From contig NC_091967.1 in assembly GCF_036711975.1 (NCBI RefSeq), positions 248,001-312,000 of the forward strand: a stretch of DNA of 64,000 bases, in the 5' to 3' direction. A program made the position numbers and the translations under genes. The notes beneath the pieces were generated by a model that saw only the letters and a list, made by a program, of their open reading frames with translations, ran no database searches and was not told where the DNA came from. This stretch comes from Onthophagus taurus. Its lineage: Eukaryota > Arthropoda > Insecta > Coleoptera > Scarabaeidae. Of this stretch, positions 53,101 through 62,861 are shown piece after piece. Position 1 is the first letter of the stretch. The number at the start of each line of letters is the position of its first letter.

Positions 53101-56100
53101 GTGATCATACGTCTAACCACAGTCACATAGAGCCAGTACAGTCTTTCAAGGGTAAGACCCCAATTTTTTCCACAAAGACTGCGACAAGTCCACAAGGATA
53201 GTCTAGCTTTGTGCAAAACTCCCTGCAAATGTCCATTCCATGACAGGGTTTTGTCTAGGATTACTCCTAGATATTTGACTTCCTTTGAGAAAGGAATTTC
53301 TTCACCTTGGATAGTTGGGCGGATTAGTCCATCCAACTTTCGCTTCCTGGTGAAGGGCACAACAATTGTCTTTTGCGGGTTTATTGAGAGGTTCTCTCCC
53401 TTACATCAAGCGCAAATGGTATCTAGGGTCACCTGGAGGACTTTAGATATCCTCGGCAAACAGGTTCCTTTGACCATAACGACAATGTCATCAGCATAAG
53501 CTTGTATTTCCACACCAACGGCTTCGACTATCGCAATCAGATCGTCAACTAGGAGGGACCAAAGCAGGGGAGATAACACCCCTCCCTGCGGGCATCCACC
53601 TCCCGGCCTGAAGCGTATCGAATTGAATCCTTACTGTATTAGTATATTAAAAAACAAGTTTCGTAAGACACGCTTGAAATGCACGAATTCAAGTTGAAAA
53701 ACGAGTGGCGAAGCCACGAGTTTTGTAATGAATGAGTGCTTTAAGTCTTATGAAACGTGTTTTTTATGCTATTTTTTGTAATTCGCGTTTTTATCCTTTT
53801 TTTTAACAAAAATAAAATAAATTTTGACAATGTAGGGAAATACGTATGCAGCAGTTGGTAACACCGTAACACTTGAAAATAGAAATTTGAATTGACAATT
53901 AGAAACTGTCAAAACACAAAATGTATTCACCTGAAAAAAAATGTTTTATGTACACCTCCCAAAATAAGAGAAATTGCTCAGAGTCCATGTCCTCATCATT
54001 GTGGACCTTGTATTTGATACTAAGAACGTGTTTAAACATCCATAGACAAAAATTATCACATTGACAACTAGAAAAATTAATGACCCAATGTCACCAACTT
54101 GAACTGCTTCCATAAAATGTTACTAAAATCTCATTAAAGCATCGGATGCTGTAAGGAGTCTCATTACAGCACTCGTTTGAGTACTGTTAGAGCTTTCGTT
54201 ATCGTCGCGAATTACAAAATAGTATATTAAAAAACAAGTTTCGTAAGACACGCTTGAAATGCACGAATTCAAGTTGAAAAACGAGTGGCGAAGCCACGAG
54301 TTTTGTAATGAATGAGTGCTTTAAGTCTTATGAAACGTGTTTTTTATGCTATTTTTTGTAATTCGCGTTTTTATCCTTTTTTTTTAACAAAAATAAAATA
54401 AATTTTGACATAGGTATGCAGCAGTTGGTAACACCGTAACACTTGAAAATAGAAATTTGAATTGATAATTGAAGAGTGTAAGTTCTAACGGATCTAAGTG
54501 CCAAAAACATGAAAGCGAGATAATCAAAGAAAACTATCTTGGAAAGTAGCAAACAGTATTGCAGCTGTAACTATATATTTTTTACATAGAACATGTTACT
54601 TTAGGAAAAAAGTGCAGACAAAAGCTTAAATCGGACTGCAAAAAAAAATGAAAACAGGAAATCTTAAAAAGATTTAAGTACCTTGTTAATTTTTTTTCAA
54701 AGGGTCTATGTACCTTAATATATATTATTGAGAAGGGATTGAATACTACAAATAACACAACATTCCATCAGTTTTTGGATATTTTATTGCAAAAAAAAGT
54801 TAAACCCATAATACATTTCAAACTAGGCAACTAAAAACTTTAAAATTAATATTTATGGAGGATTATTATTCCTGCATGAGCTTAGAGGTTTTACCAATCA
54901 GGTCTGAATAAAAACGATAATGTCTAAGTGGAATATAGTCTTGCATAGATTTGAGATCTTTGAGTTTGGCTGCAGTAATCCGATTCTTACATTGCAGGGG
55001 AGGTATCTGGTATGAACGAAGAGCCTGGATACTTTTCCCTCTTTTTAATAAATTGCAGATTTTCCAATCTTCGAACTCGCTGAAATTTTTCTTCATTTTT
55101 ACATGGCCTGGGTTCTCACTAGAAATTCGGATCCATGAAGCTTGAGAAATCTGTAGATTTGCTGTATTTTTGAAAGTATCCGCGAACTTCTGCAGATCCT
55201 TGAAATCATTTTCAACCAAGTTGACAACCTCAAATGGATTTTGATGACGAGCTTCTTTAATCCGTTCTATATCTGATGATACAAATAGCTTACAAACTCG
55301 TTTGCGTTTCTCTATTTGGGCGAAGTCCCTATCACAGGGAAGATAAGAATGTCCACTTACTAGAAATTTTTGATCGATTTGCAGAAACTTGCCCGTTGCA
55401 ACTAAATATATAAGCACTATAAGGAGCATTCGATTTTTATTTTGCCCAATGCAGCTGTCACTCCAAATGACTAGTTTACTTTTAGTTGCGAACGTATTGT
55501 TGAAAAGAAGAACTCTTAAGAGCGCAGATCCGACTTCACAACCTCCTCTTCCTGTTACTGATTCGTCCCAAAGACACATGAAGGCACTATTGGTGTCTGC
55601 CAAATGTATGCCCAAGTTATAACAGGAGAACTGACGGCTGTAAAACATATCACTATGAGTGAGAGTTGGTATGAAGATGACCTGCTCTAAATCTATGGAA
55701 ATCACTATATTATTAGACGTTGGTTGCTGTGATTCAATTAAATCATTCTGCAGCTCTTTCCTGGCTTTTTCAGCTTCTCGCTGGTGTAATTCAAGTTTCC
55801 CTTTAAGGGATCTCTGGTCTTCAGCAGTGCTTGCCTTTATTTTGGAATTGAGTAAATCACAAGTTAGGCAGGTATCAGATCTTGGTTTTCCAAATCGAAG
55901 ATGTTGGAAGTGTTTGTGGAATGTGTCCGAATAAAATCTGTAATTTACTGCAGTGTTAGGATGTTTCTTTTTAAATGCTATGAAGAGGCGGTTTATGTTT
56001 AAAACGGGGCTCAGAAATTCTTTTTGCGATTTTAATCGACTATAATGGTCCTTGCTTTTGACTACAATTTTATCTTGGCACATACAGGAAGCGCCATCTA

Positions 56101-57396
56101 TCCTATAGTAGATGAACACCTAAATAAATCGCCAGCACTTATACCGTTTGTACTACTATTAGGCATGGCACTTAGACCTTTTCTGCATGTATAACTAAAA
56201 ATTTCCGATTTTGGCACTTAGACCCTTTAGAACTTACACTCTTCAATTAGAAACTGTCAAAACACAAAATGTATTCACCTGAAAAAAATGTTTCATGTAC
56301 ACCTCCCAAAATACGAGAAATTGCTCAGTGTTCAATGTCCTCATCATTGTGGGCCTTGTATTCGATGCTAAGAACGTGTTTAAACATCCATAGACAAAAA
56401 TTGTCACATTGACAACTAGAAAAATTAATGACCCAATGTCACCAACTTGAACTGCTTCCATAAAATGTTACTAAAATCTCATTACAGCATCGGATGCTGT
56501 AAGGAGTCTCATTACAGCACTCGTTTGAGTACTGTTAGAGCTTTCGTTACCGTCGCGAATTACAAAATAGTATATTAAAAAACAAGTTTCGTAAGACACG
56601 CTTGAAATGCACGAATTCAAGTTGAAAAACGAGTGGCGAAGCCACGAGTTTTTTAATGAATGAGTGCTTTAAGTCTTATGAAACGTGTTTTTTATGCTAT
56701 TTTTTGTAATTCGCGTTTTTATCCTTTTTTTTAACAAAAATAAAATAAATTTTGACAATGTAGGGAAATAGGTATGCAGCAGTTGGTAACACCGTAACAC
56801 TTGAAAATAGAAATTTGAATTGACAATTAGAAACTGTCAAAACACAAAATGTATTCACCTGAAAAAAATGTTTCATGTAGCGAATTACAAAAAATATTTT
56901 ACACTACACTTTCGAATGTGTGTGTGTGTTAATTAAACGTTGTAAGAAATATTAGACAATATCCTGCTAATACCTAAACGCACCCCCATATATTTGTTTT
57001 TCAATTTACCCCACCTGTTGTTGGAAACCATCAACGTTACTCAACTTAATCTTAGAGAATTAGTTTCAGCAGCTGTACCTACGTATCGATTCGAAATCTT
57101 GTAACTCCCGTTTATTTACACAACCATACTTGTTTAAATTGATTGTTCATTTTAACTTACCGATCATGACTATGCACGGGACGTAAAATGAAATACAACT
57201 AGATACAACGGCGTATGTCGGTGTTAAATCCAAGGCGCACGTTGAATAGTTTTGACCTCCAGCATTGTAAATTGGCGGAGGATCCGGCGGTCTGTGTAAT
57301 CCAAGAGAGATTGGGACGAATGAAATAAGACCGGCCAGAAGCCAAATTGTTGCGATTGTACCAACGGCTACTCTTCTTGTAACCCAACGACCATAT
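50175..57396 (-). CDS. Dop1R1: D1-like dopamine receptor, last two coding exons
   Basis: Two exons are in the window: 57161-57396 and 50175-50803, joined through a Gly codon (G|GT). The receptor is a class A GPCR that raises cAMP through Gs in response to dopamine. The first exon encodes YGRWVTRR at the start of TM4, WLLAGLISFVPISLG, the extracellular loop with CALDLTPTYAVVSS, and TM5 with SCISFYVPCIV (catechol-binding Ser). The last exon gives IYCRLYCYAQKHVKNIRA, intracellular loop 3, TM6 FLICWVPFFCIN, TM7 WLGYSNSAFNPIIYS (NPxxY) and FREAFKRIL of helix 8. The tail is 100 residues with FITDYGTK, as in fly Dop1R1. Exons for TM1-TM3 must lie right of the window or be unrecognised. The 6.4 kb intron is packed with transposons. 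Confidence 0.9.
50804..51762 (-). other. Dop1R1 intron, unique sequence
   Basis: No gene or transposon end was recognised. 50880-51200 is less AT-rich than its surroundings. This could be conserved regulatory DNA, but that is a guess. Confidence 0.35.
51774..53620 (-). mobile_element. Non-LTR retrotransposon copy 2, 5' truncated
   Basis: Same family as 8555-12506. AATTGAATCCT is duplicated at 51763-51773 and 53621-53631. The 3' end carries a TGTAATGTAATG-type tail. It is 5'-truncated within about 20 bp of the place where copy 1 is truncated. Copy 2 lacks the transposon found in copy 1 and therefore shows the empty target site. Confidence 0.88.
51873..53610 (-). pseudogene. RT C-terminus and RNase H, one nonsense codon
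   Basis: The minus strand reads CPQGGVLSPLLW, then the catalytic AYADDIVVMVKG (YADD at 53487-53498). A TGA follows at 53406-53408 where copy 1 has TGG (Trp). From there one frame runs 495 codons to 51873: VKYLGVILDKTLSWNGH, RNase H LYTDGSKTPEG, FQAEVFAIDIG, FSDSQAALEAL and WVPGHSGVAGNEAADKLA, then a zinc-knuckle-like C-terminus (CRLCAEEAETVEHILCHYP). An RNase H domain and a C-terminal CCHC-like motif fit the R1/I-type superfamily. The 5' part including the endonuclease is absent. Confidence 0.87.
53640..54470 (-). repeat. A/B repeat array, part 1
   Basis: One full B+A unit (53640-54222) and the start of a second (54223-54470) in the same orientation as the array at 24823-25878. The second A unit is split by the DUF7869 transposon at 54471-56244 and continues at 56249. 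Confidence 0.78.
54471..56244 (-). mobile_element. Second DUF7869-type transposon, 1.8 kb
   Basis: The ends GAAGAGTGTAAGTTCTAA are inverted at both sides (54471 and 56244; about 36 bp with a few mismatches). AATT is duplicated at 54467-54470 and 56245-56248. The empty site is visible in other A units, where a single AATT occurs. GGCACTTAGACC, part of the terminal repeat, recurs at 56167-56178 and 56213-56224. The element has one long minus-strand frame. Confidence 0.85.
54866..56119 (-). CDS. DUF7869-like transposase, 417 residues
   Basis: A single uninterrupted frame, related in motifs to the broken gene at 17492-24382. In order: GKPRSDTCLTCDLLNSK, a Cys pair comparable to KKDECDKC; a charged helix (about 105-150); VISIDLEQVIF near 160; IWSDSCIGQNKNRMLL near 240; and SGHSYLPCDRDFAQIEKRK near 280. 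The three acidic positions (SID, SDSC, QIE) could be a DDE nuclease triad; this is inferred, not established by me. The N-terminus begins only ~125 bp inside the element and is shorter than in the other copy, so it may be N-terminally truncated. Insects carry many such genes annotated as uncharacterised proteins. Confidence 0.7.
   Translation of the reverse strand: MFIYYRIDGASCMCQDKIVVKSKDHYSRLKSQKEFLSPVLNINRLFIAFKKKHPNTAVNYRFYSDTFHKHFQHLRFGKPRSDTCLTCDLLNSKIKASTAEDQRSLKGKLELHQREAEKARKELQNDLIESQQPTSNNIVISIDLEQVIFIPTLTHSDMFYSRQFSCYNLGIHLADTNSAFMCLWDESVTGRGGCEVGSALLRVLLFNNTFATKSKLVIWSDSCIGQNKNRMLLIVLIYLVATGKFLQIDQKFLVSGHSYLPCDRDFAQIEKRKRVCKLFVSSDIERIKEARHQNPFEVVNLVENDFKDLQKFADTFKNTANLQISQASWIRISSENPGHVKMKKNFSEFEDWKICNLLKRGKSIQALRSYQIPPLQCKNRITAAKLKDLKSMQDYIPLRHYRFYSDLIGKTSKLMQE
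56249..56904 (-). repeat. A/B repeat array, part 2
   Basis: The split A unit resumes at 56249 to about 56568, followed by another B segment and a shortened A unit that jumps from TTTCATGTA to GCGAATTACAAAAA near 56880, an internal deletion that keeps both ends. Confidence 0.75.
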
Positions 57397-57755
57397 CTAA
57401 TTTAAAAAAAACAATTAGAAATATTGTTGGTATCAAATAAAAATATGAATACAACATGAAACAATTTAGATCCTAAGGAAGTTTAGAATTTCTAGTTTGT
57501 AAACCATTTTATGCCACATTTGCAGTAATGAATCGCAAACTTTGTGATACATTTTACATGAAAGGTATAATTTATGTAGAAGGAAAGTGGAACTTTGGGA
57601 AAGTTTACGCGTCCAATTACTCATATACCAAAGGAAATGAAACTCATTTGAAATATCTAATGTTTATTAAAAAAACTATGGTGGCTACTTATCTCTGAAC
57701 TTTATTAACTTTTACTAACTTCGCCTCTGTTTGCCGATTGGCGAATCTCCTCGTG
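57397..57755 (-). other. Dop1R1 intron, unique sequence
   Basis: Intronic sequence between the TM4 exon and the foldback element. No further feature is visible. Confidence 0.4.
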
Positions 57756-57899
57756 CAATCTCAAATGTGGCTGAAGTTAGATTCACTCGCCAGACACAGA
57801 TTCGAATATTTATAGTCGGTCAAACAAGTAGTGGTCCTAAAATTTTCTTTCAAATACGAAGTTCTTTTCTCACCACTTGGGAATGTTTCACTCTAAAAT

Positions 57900-58465
57900 C
57901 ACGCTAAGCACTTAAGTTGAACTCTCTAGAACCCCCGTGCACGATCAGAACCACCGAATTTAGAGATGGGGATGCAGGGTGAGGGTTTAATTTTTGTTAA
58001 TTTTGTAGAGTAACTTTAGGATTTTTTTTCTCATCCCCGTGGACTGCCTCACTTTGCAACCACGTTAAATAATTAAGTCGAACCCTCTAGAACCCCCGAA
58101 TTTAGAGATGGGGATGCAGGGTGAGGGTTTAATTTTTGTTAATTTTGTAGGGTAACTTTAGGATTTTTTTTCTCATCCCCCGCGGAGTGCTTCACTTTGC
58201 AACCACGCTAAATAGTTAAGTCGAACCCTCTAGAACCCCCGTGCACGATCAGAACCCCCGAATTTAGAGATGGGGATGCAGGGTGAGTGTTTAATTTTTG
58301 TTAATTTTGTAGGGTACCTTTAGAATTTATTTTCTCATCCCCCGCGGAGTGCTTCACTTTGCAACCACGCTAAATAATTAAGTCGAACCCTCTAGAACCC
58401 CCGTGCAAGATCAGAACCCCCGAATTTAGAGATGGGGATGCAGGGTGAGGGTTTAATTTTTGTTA
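57900..58465 (+). repeat. Left tandem array of the foldback element
   Basis: Units beginning GAATTTAGAGATGGGGATGC start near 57957, 58098, 58259 and 58421. The first spacing is 142 bp and the next two about 161; the longer form has an extra GTGCACGATCAGAACCCCC. Confidence 0.85.
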
Positions 58466-58644
58466 TTTTAATAACTTATTAATTTGATTAATAACTACAA
58501 GAAATAAAGCACACAAAGTGGTATACTCACGTTATATTTTTACTTTTTATTTACTTTATTTGCGTTAACTTAGAATTTGATTACATTCATACATATTACA
58601 TTTTTTATTTAAAGGTTTAGTTTTTATTATTAAAAAAAAGGTTA

Positions 58645-61130
58645 CTCTACAAAATTAACAGAAATTAAACCCTCTTCCTGCATCCCCATCTCTAGATTCG
58701 GGGGTTCTGATCATACCCGCGGGTTCTAGAGGGTTCGACTTAATTATTTAGAGTGGTTGCAAAGTGAAGCAATGCATGGGGGATGAGAAAAAATCCTAAA
58801 GTTACTCTACAAAATTAACAAAAATTAAACCCTCTCCCTGCATCTCCATCTCTAAATTCGGGGGTTCTGATCCTGCACGGGGGTTCTAGAGGGTTCGACT
58901 TAATTATTTAACGTGGTTGCAAAGTGAAGCACTCCACGGGGGATGAGAAAAAAAATCCTAAAGTTACCCTACTAAATGAACAAAAATTAAACCCTCACCC
59001 TGCATCCCCATCTCTAAATTCGGGGGTTCTGATCGTGCAAGGGGGTTCTAGAGGGTTCGACTTAATTATTTAGAGTGGTTGCAAAGTGAAGCACTGCACG
59101 GGGCATGAGCAAAAAAATCCTAAAGTTACTCTACGAAATTAACAAAAATTAAACCCTCACCCTGCATCTCCATCTCTAAATTCGGGGGTTCTGATCCTGC
59201 ACGGTGGTTCTAGAGGGTTCGACTTAATTATTTAACGTGGTTGCAAAGTGAAGCACTCCACGGGGAATGAGAAAAAAAATCCTAAAGTTACTCTACAAAA
59301 TTAACAAAAATTAAACCCTCACCCTGCATCTCCATCTCTAAATTCAGGGGTTCTGATCGTGCACGGTGGTTCTAGAGGGTTCGACTTAATTATTTAGCGT
59401 GGTTGCAAGAAGCACTCCACGGGGGATGAGAAAAAAAATCCTAAAGTTACCCTACAAAATGAACAAAAATTAAACCCTCACCCTGCATCCCCATCTCTAA
59501 ATTCGGGGGTTCTGATCGTGCAAGGGGGTTCTAGAGGGTTCGACTTAATTATTTAGAGTGGTTGCAAAGTGAAGCACTGCACGGGGGATGAGCAAAAAAA
59601 TCCTAAAGTTACTCTACGAAATTTACAAAAATTAAACCATCACCCTGCATCTCCATCTCTAAATTCGGGGGTTCTGATCCTGCACGGTGGTTCTAGAGGG
59701 TTCGACTTAATTATTTAACGTGATTGCAAAGTGAAGCACTCCACGGGGAATGAGAAAAAAAATCCTAAAGTTACTCGACAAAATTAACAAAAATTAAACC
59801 CTCACCCTGCATCTCCATCTCTAAATTCAGGGGTTCTGATCCTGCACGGGGGTTCTAGAGGGTTCGACTTAATTATTTAGTGTGGTTGCAAAGTGAAGCA
59901 CTCCACGGGGAATGAGAAAAAAAATCCTAAAGTTACTCTACAAAATTAACAAAAATTAAACCCTCACCCTGCATCTCCATCTCTAAATTCAGGGGTTCTG
60001 ATCCTGCACGGGGGTTCTAGAGGGTTCGACTTAATTATTTAGCGTGGTTGCAAAGTGAAGCACTCCACGGGGGATGAGAAAAAAAAACCTAAAGTTACTC
60101 TCAAAATTAACAAAAATTAAACCCTACCCTGCATCCCCATCTCTAAATTCGAGGGTTCTGATCGCGCATGGTGGTTCTAGAGGGTTCGACTTAATTATTT
60201 AGAGTGGTTGCAAGAAGCACTCCACGGGGGATGAGAAAAAAAATCCTAAAGTTACCCTACAAAATGAACAAAAATTAAACCCTCACCCTGCATCCCCATC
60301 TCTAAATTCGGGGGTTCTGATCGTGCAAGGGGGTTCTAGAGGGTTCGACTTAATTATTTAGAGTGGTTGCAAAGTGAAGCACTGCACGGGGGATGAGCAA
60401 AAAAATCCTAAAGTTACTCTACGAAATTTACAAAAATTAAACCATCACCCTGCATCTCCATCTCTAAATTCGGGGGTTCTGATCCTGCACGGTGGTTCTA
60501 GAGGGTTCGACTTAATTATTTAACGTGGTTGCAAAGTGAAGCACTCCACGGGGAATGAGAAAAAAAATCCTAAAGTTACTCTACAAAATGAACAAAAATT
60601 AAACCCTCACCCTGCATCCCCATCTCTAAATTCGAGGGTTCTGATCGCGCATGGGGGTTCTAGAGGGTTCGACTTAATTATTTTGCGTAGTTGCAAAGTG
60701 AAGCACTCCTCGGGGGATGAGAAAAAAAATCCTAAAGTTACTCCACAAAATGAACAAAAATTAAACCCTCACCCTGCATCCCCATCTCTAAATTCGAGGT
60801 TTCTGATCTCGCATGGGGGTTCTAGAGGGTTCGACTTAATTATTTTGCGTAGTTGCAAAGTGAAGCACTCCTCGGAGGATGAGAAAAAAAATCCTAAAGT
60901 TACTCCACAAAATGAACAAAAATTAAACCCTCACCCTGCATCCCCATCTCTAAATTCGAGGTTTCTGATCTCGCATGGGGGTTCTAGAGGGTTCGACTTA
61001 ATTATTTTGCGTAGTTGCAAAGTGAAGCACTCCTCGGGGGATGAAAAAAAAAATCCTAAACTTACTCTACAAAATTATTAGAAATTAAACCCTCCTCCAG
61101 CATCCCCATCTCTAGATACGGGGGTTCTAG
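58645..61130 (-). repeat. Right tandem array of the foldback element
   Basis: About 15 inverted units of about 160 bp, marked by CATCCCCATCTCTAAATTCG and GGGTTCTAGAGGGTTCGACT. A larger pattern is visible: pairs and triplets of unit variants (CCTGCACGG versus CGTGCAAGG) recur, so the array grew by duplication of multi-unit blocks. The last three units are the most alike. Confidence 0.85.
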
Positions 61131-61300
61131 AGAGTTCAACTTAAGTACTTAGCGTGATTTCAGAGTGAAACGCTCCCAAGTGGTGAGAAAAGAAGTTCAT
61201 ATTTGAAATAAAATTTTAGGACGACTACTTGTTTGATCGACTGTAAATATTCGAATCTGTGTCTGGCGAGTGAATCTAACTTCAGCCACATCAATCTCAA

Positions 61301-62861
61301 GGTTAATATTGACGGTAGTATCTAACGTTTAAAGGAATTAGTATAATTTAATTTAAAATAGTGTTATTTTTATAACCTCTCTAAAATCATAACAATCCAA
61401 ATTATACTGGTTCCCTTATACGTCAATTAATAGATTTTACACAGGACTGTCACAATTTAATTCCCTAAACAACAACAAGAACATCGTGTAACAGCTTGCA
61501 CAACGCCAACGTAATCCCCGATGAAATACAGGTGACAGCTGATGTAATGTTGAGAAGCAGATAGCGCTAAATAAATGTGTATATACCGTTATGTACATAA
61601 ATAGAGATTAGATTTAAATTATTAATATGAAAAAAGATGTTTTTACTTTGATATAAATTAATCCGTTCAAAATTAAAGATGTTAACCCAACAAAAAAAAA
61701 GTTTTAGCCTCAGGGTGACAATATAAATGTAAATTTAGCACGGCTAACGTGAGAAATATTAACATATATATAGTTTTTTTTATCAACCCTTTTAACGCGA
61801 TTCGGTAATAAAATTTAACTCCACAAATAAAATCATAACGACTTATGCTTCACAGTAAAAATAAAAATATTCATGACAATGATCAATTTAAAAATTAATA
61901 TCAACTTATTTTTCGCGTTTTAATATCGCAATTTATAACGTAATAAGGCAATAAAATGAGACGAAAGTTGATTAAAGTCCGGAGAAATTAAAGCAGTTCA
62001 TTAAAGTTAAAAACAAATCAGGTGTAATATTAAAAGATCACAAAAGCATCTAATTGTAACGTCATTTCCACTGCGATTACTTCTTTCGTTTAATTAACCT
62101 TTCTTTTCAGGAAAATACACGGGATATTTCTCAAAAGACGTACACGTCTTTGTTCGTACCCTGTCGGAACCTTCTAGCACAATTAAAATATTATTACGGG
62201 AGAAATTGCACCTGCACCCTACCGAGACTCATTTTCCATCCAAATAGAAATTTTAAGGAAATTTTTAATACAGCAAACCAACGATTTAAAATTTATTAAA
62301 AACATACGTCAATACAATTAATATTGAAATGAACTCTCGTCGAGAGAACGTCGAAGTTAATTGTTTTAAGTTAACGGACATCGAAATGCGGAGAGGAAGC
62401 GGCGGGAATCACGCTGAAAACGGAGGAGATGGGATTTATATTAAAGTCAGGAGTTACGACGACCCTGACGTTATTAAATTCAGCACAAGCACTTACCGAT
62501 CGGCAAGAATAAAAATAAGGTCTAGTTCTTGGACAAAATAACGTTCAAGTGAATTACGTTAACGTTTATTAATTAATTAATAAACAATAGTTTTGTTATA
62601 AGAAATAATTACAATAAAGAGGAAATAATGACATTCCGTAAAAAAACCTTTTAAATCGAGAGCCTAGAGAGTTTATTAGTACTTCTTCAAATCTAAAAAA
62701 TAGATGAATACAATTCAATCAGATAAAAACAACAATAAAATCAGTGATTTTATCGTAATATTATAATTAAAATATAAAGAACAACTCACGTATTGATATC
62801 AAAGTTGATATACCGAGGATAGTTAAAGCTGATCGTTGAAAAATTTCATAAAAGTTTGTTA
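61301..62861. other. Unassigned AT-rich region with one short GC-richer block
   Basis: 1.56 kb in the Dop1R1 intron without recognised transposon ends. The 200 bp at 62330-62530 are less AT-rich and hold a 70-codon plus-strand frame of no recognised family. A splice-donor-like ACTTAC (minus strand GTAAGT) is at about 62491. I cannot decide between a noncoding exon, regulatory DNA and chance. Confidence 0.35.

Larger units (their letters stand above)
57765..61291. mobile_element. FB-like foldback element with tandem-repeat arms
   Basis: The outermost ~120 bp are inverted (ATGTGGCTGAAGTTAGATTC at 57765; its inverse ends at 61291). Inside, tandem units of 142-162 bp run in one orientation at 57900-58465 (about 4 units) and in the opposite orientation at 58645-61130 (about 15 units). 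A ~170-bp non-repetitive loop lies between. CAATCTCAA is duplicated outside (57756-57764, 61292-61300). Tandem-repeat arms and a 9-bp duplication match the Drosophila FB/Mutator group. No transposase is present. Confidence 0.88.

Noticed and set aside
56920-56935. GT-rich run as a microsatellite
   Set aside because: Only a few TG dinucleotides; too short to annotate.
60536-61081. 181-codon open frame
   Set aside because: It lies in the foldback tandem array. The unit length there (162 bp) is a multiple of three, so the frame stays open by periodicity.
57900-61130. Regular direct repeats resembling a CRISPR-like array
   Set aside because: Units are ~160 bp with no unique spacers, in a eukaryotic genome, and are explained by the foldback element.
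62329-62541. 70-codon plus-strand frame
   Set aside because: No family recognised and it could be chance; kept only as part of the unassigned region.
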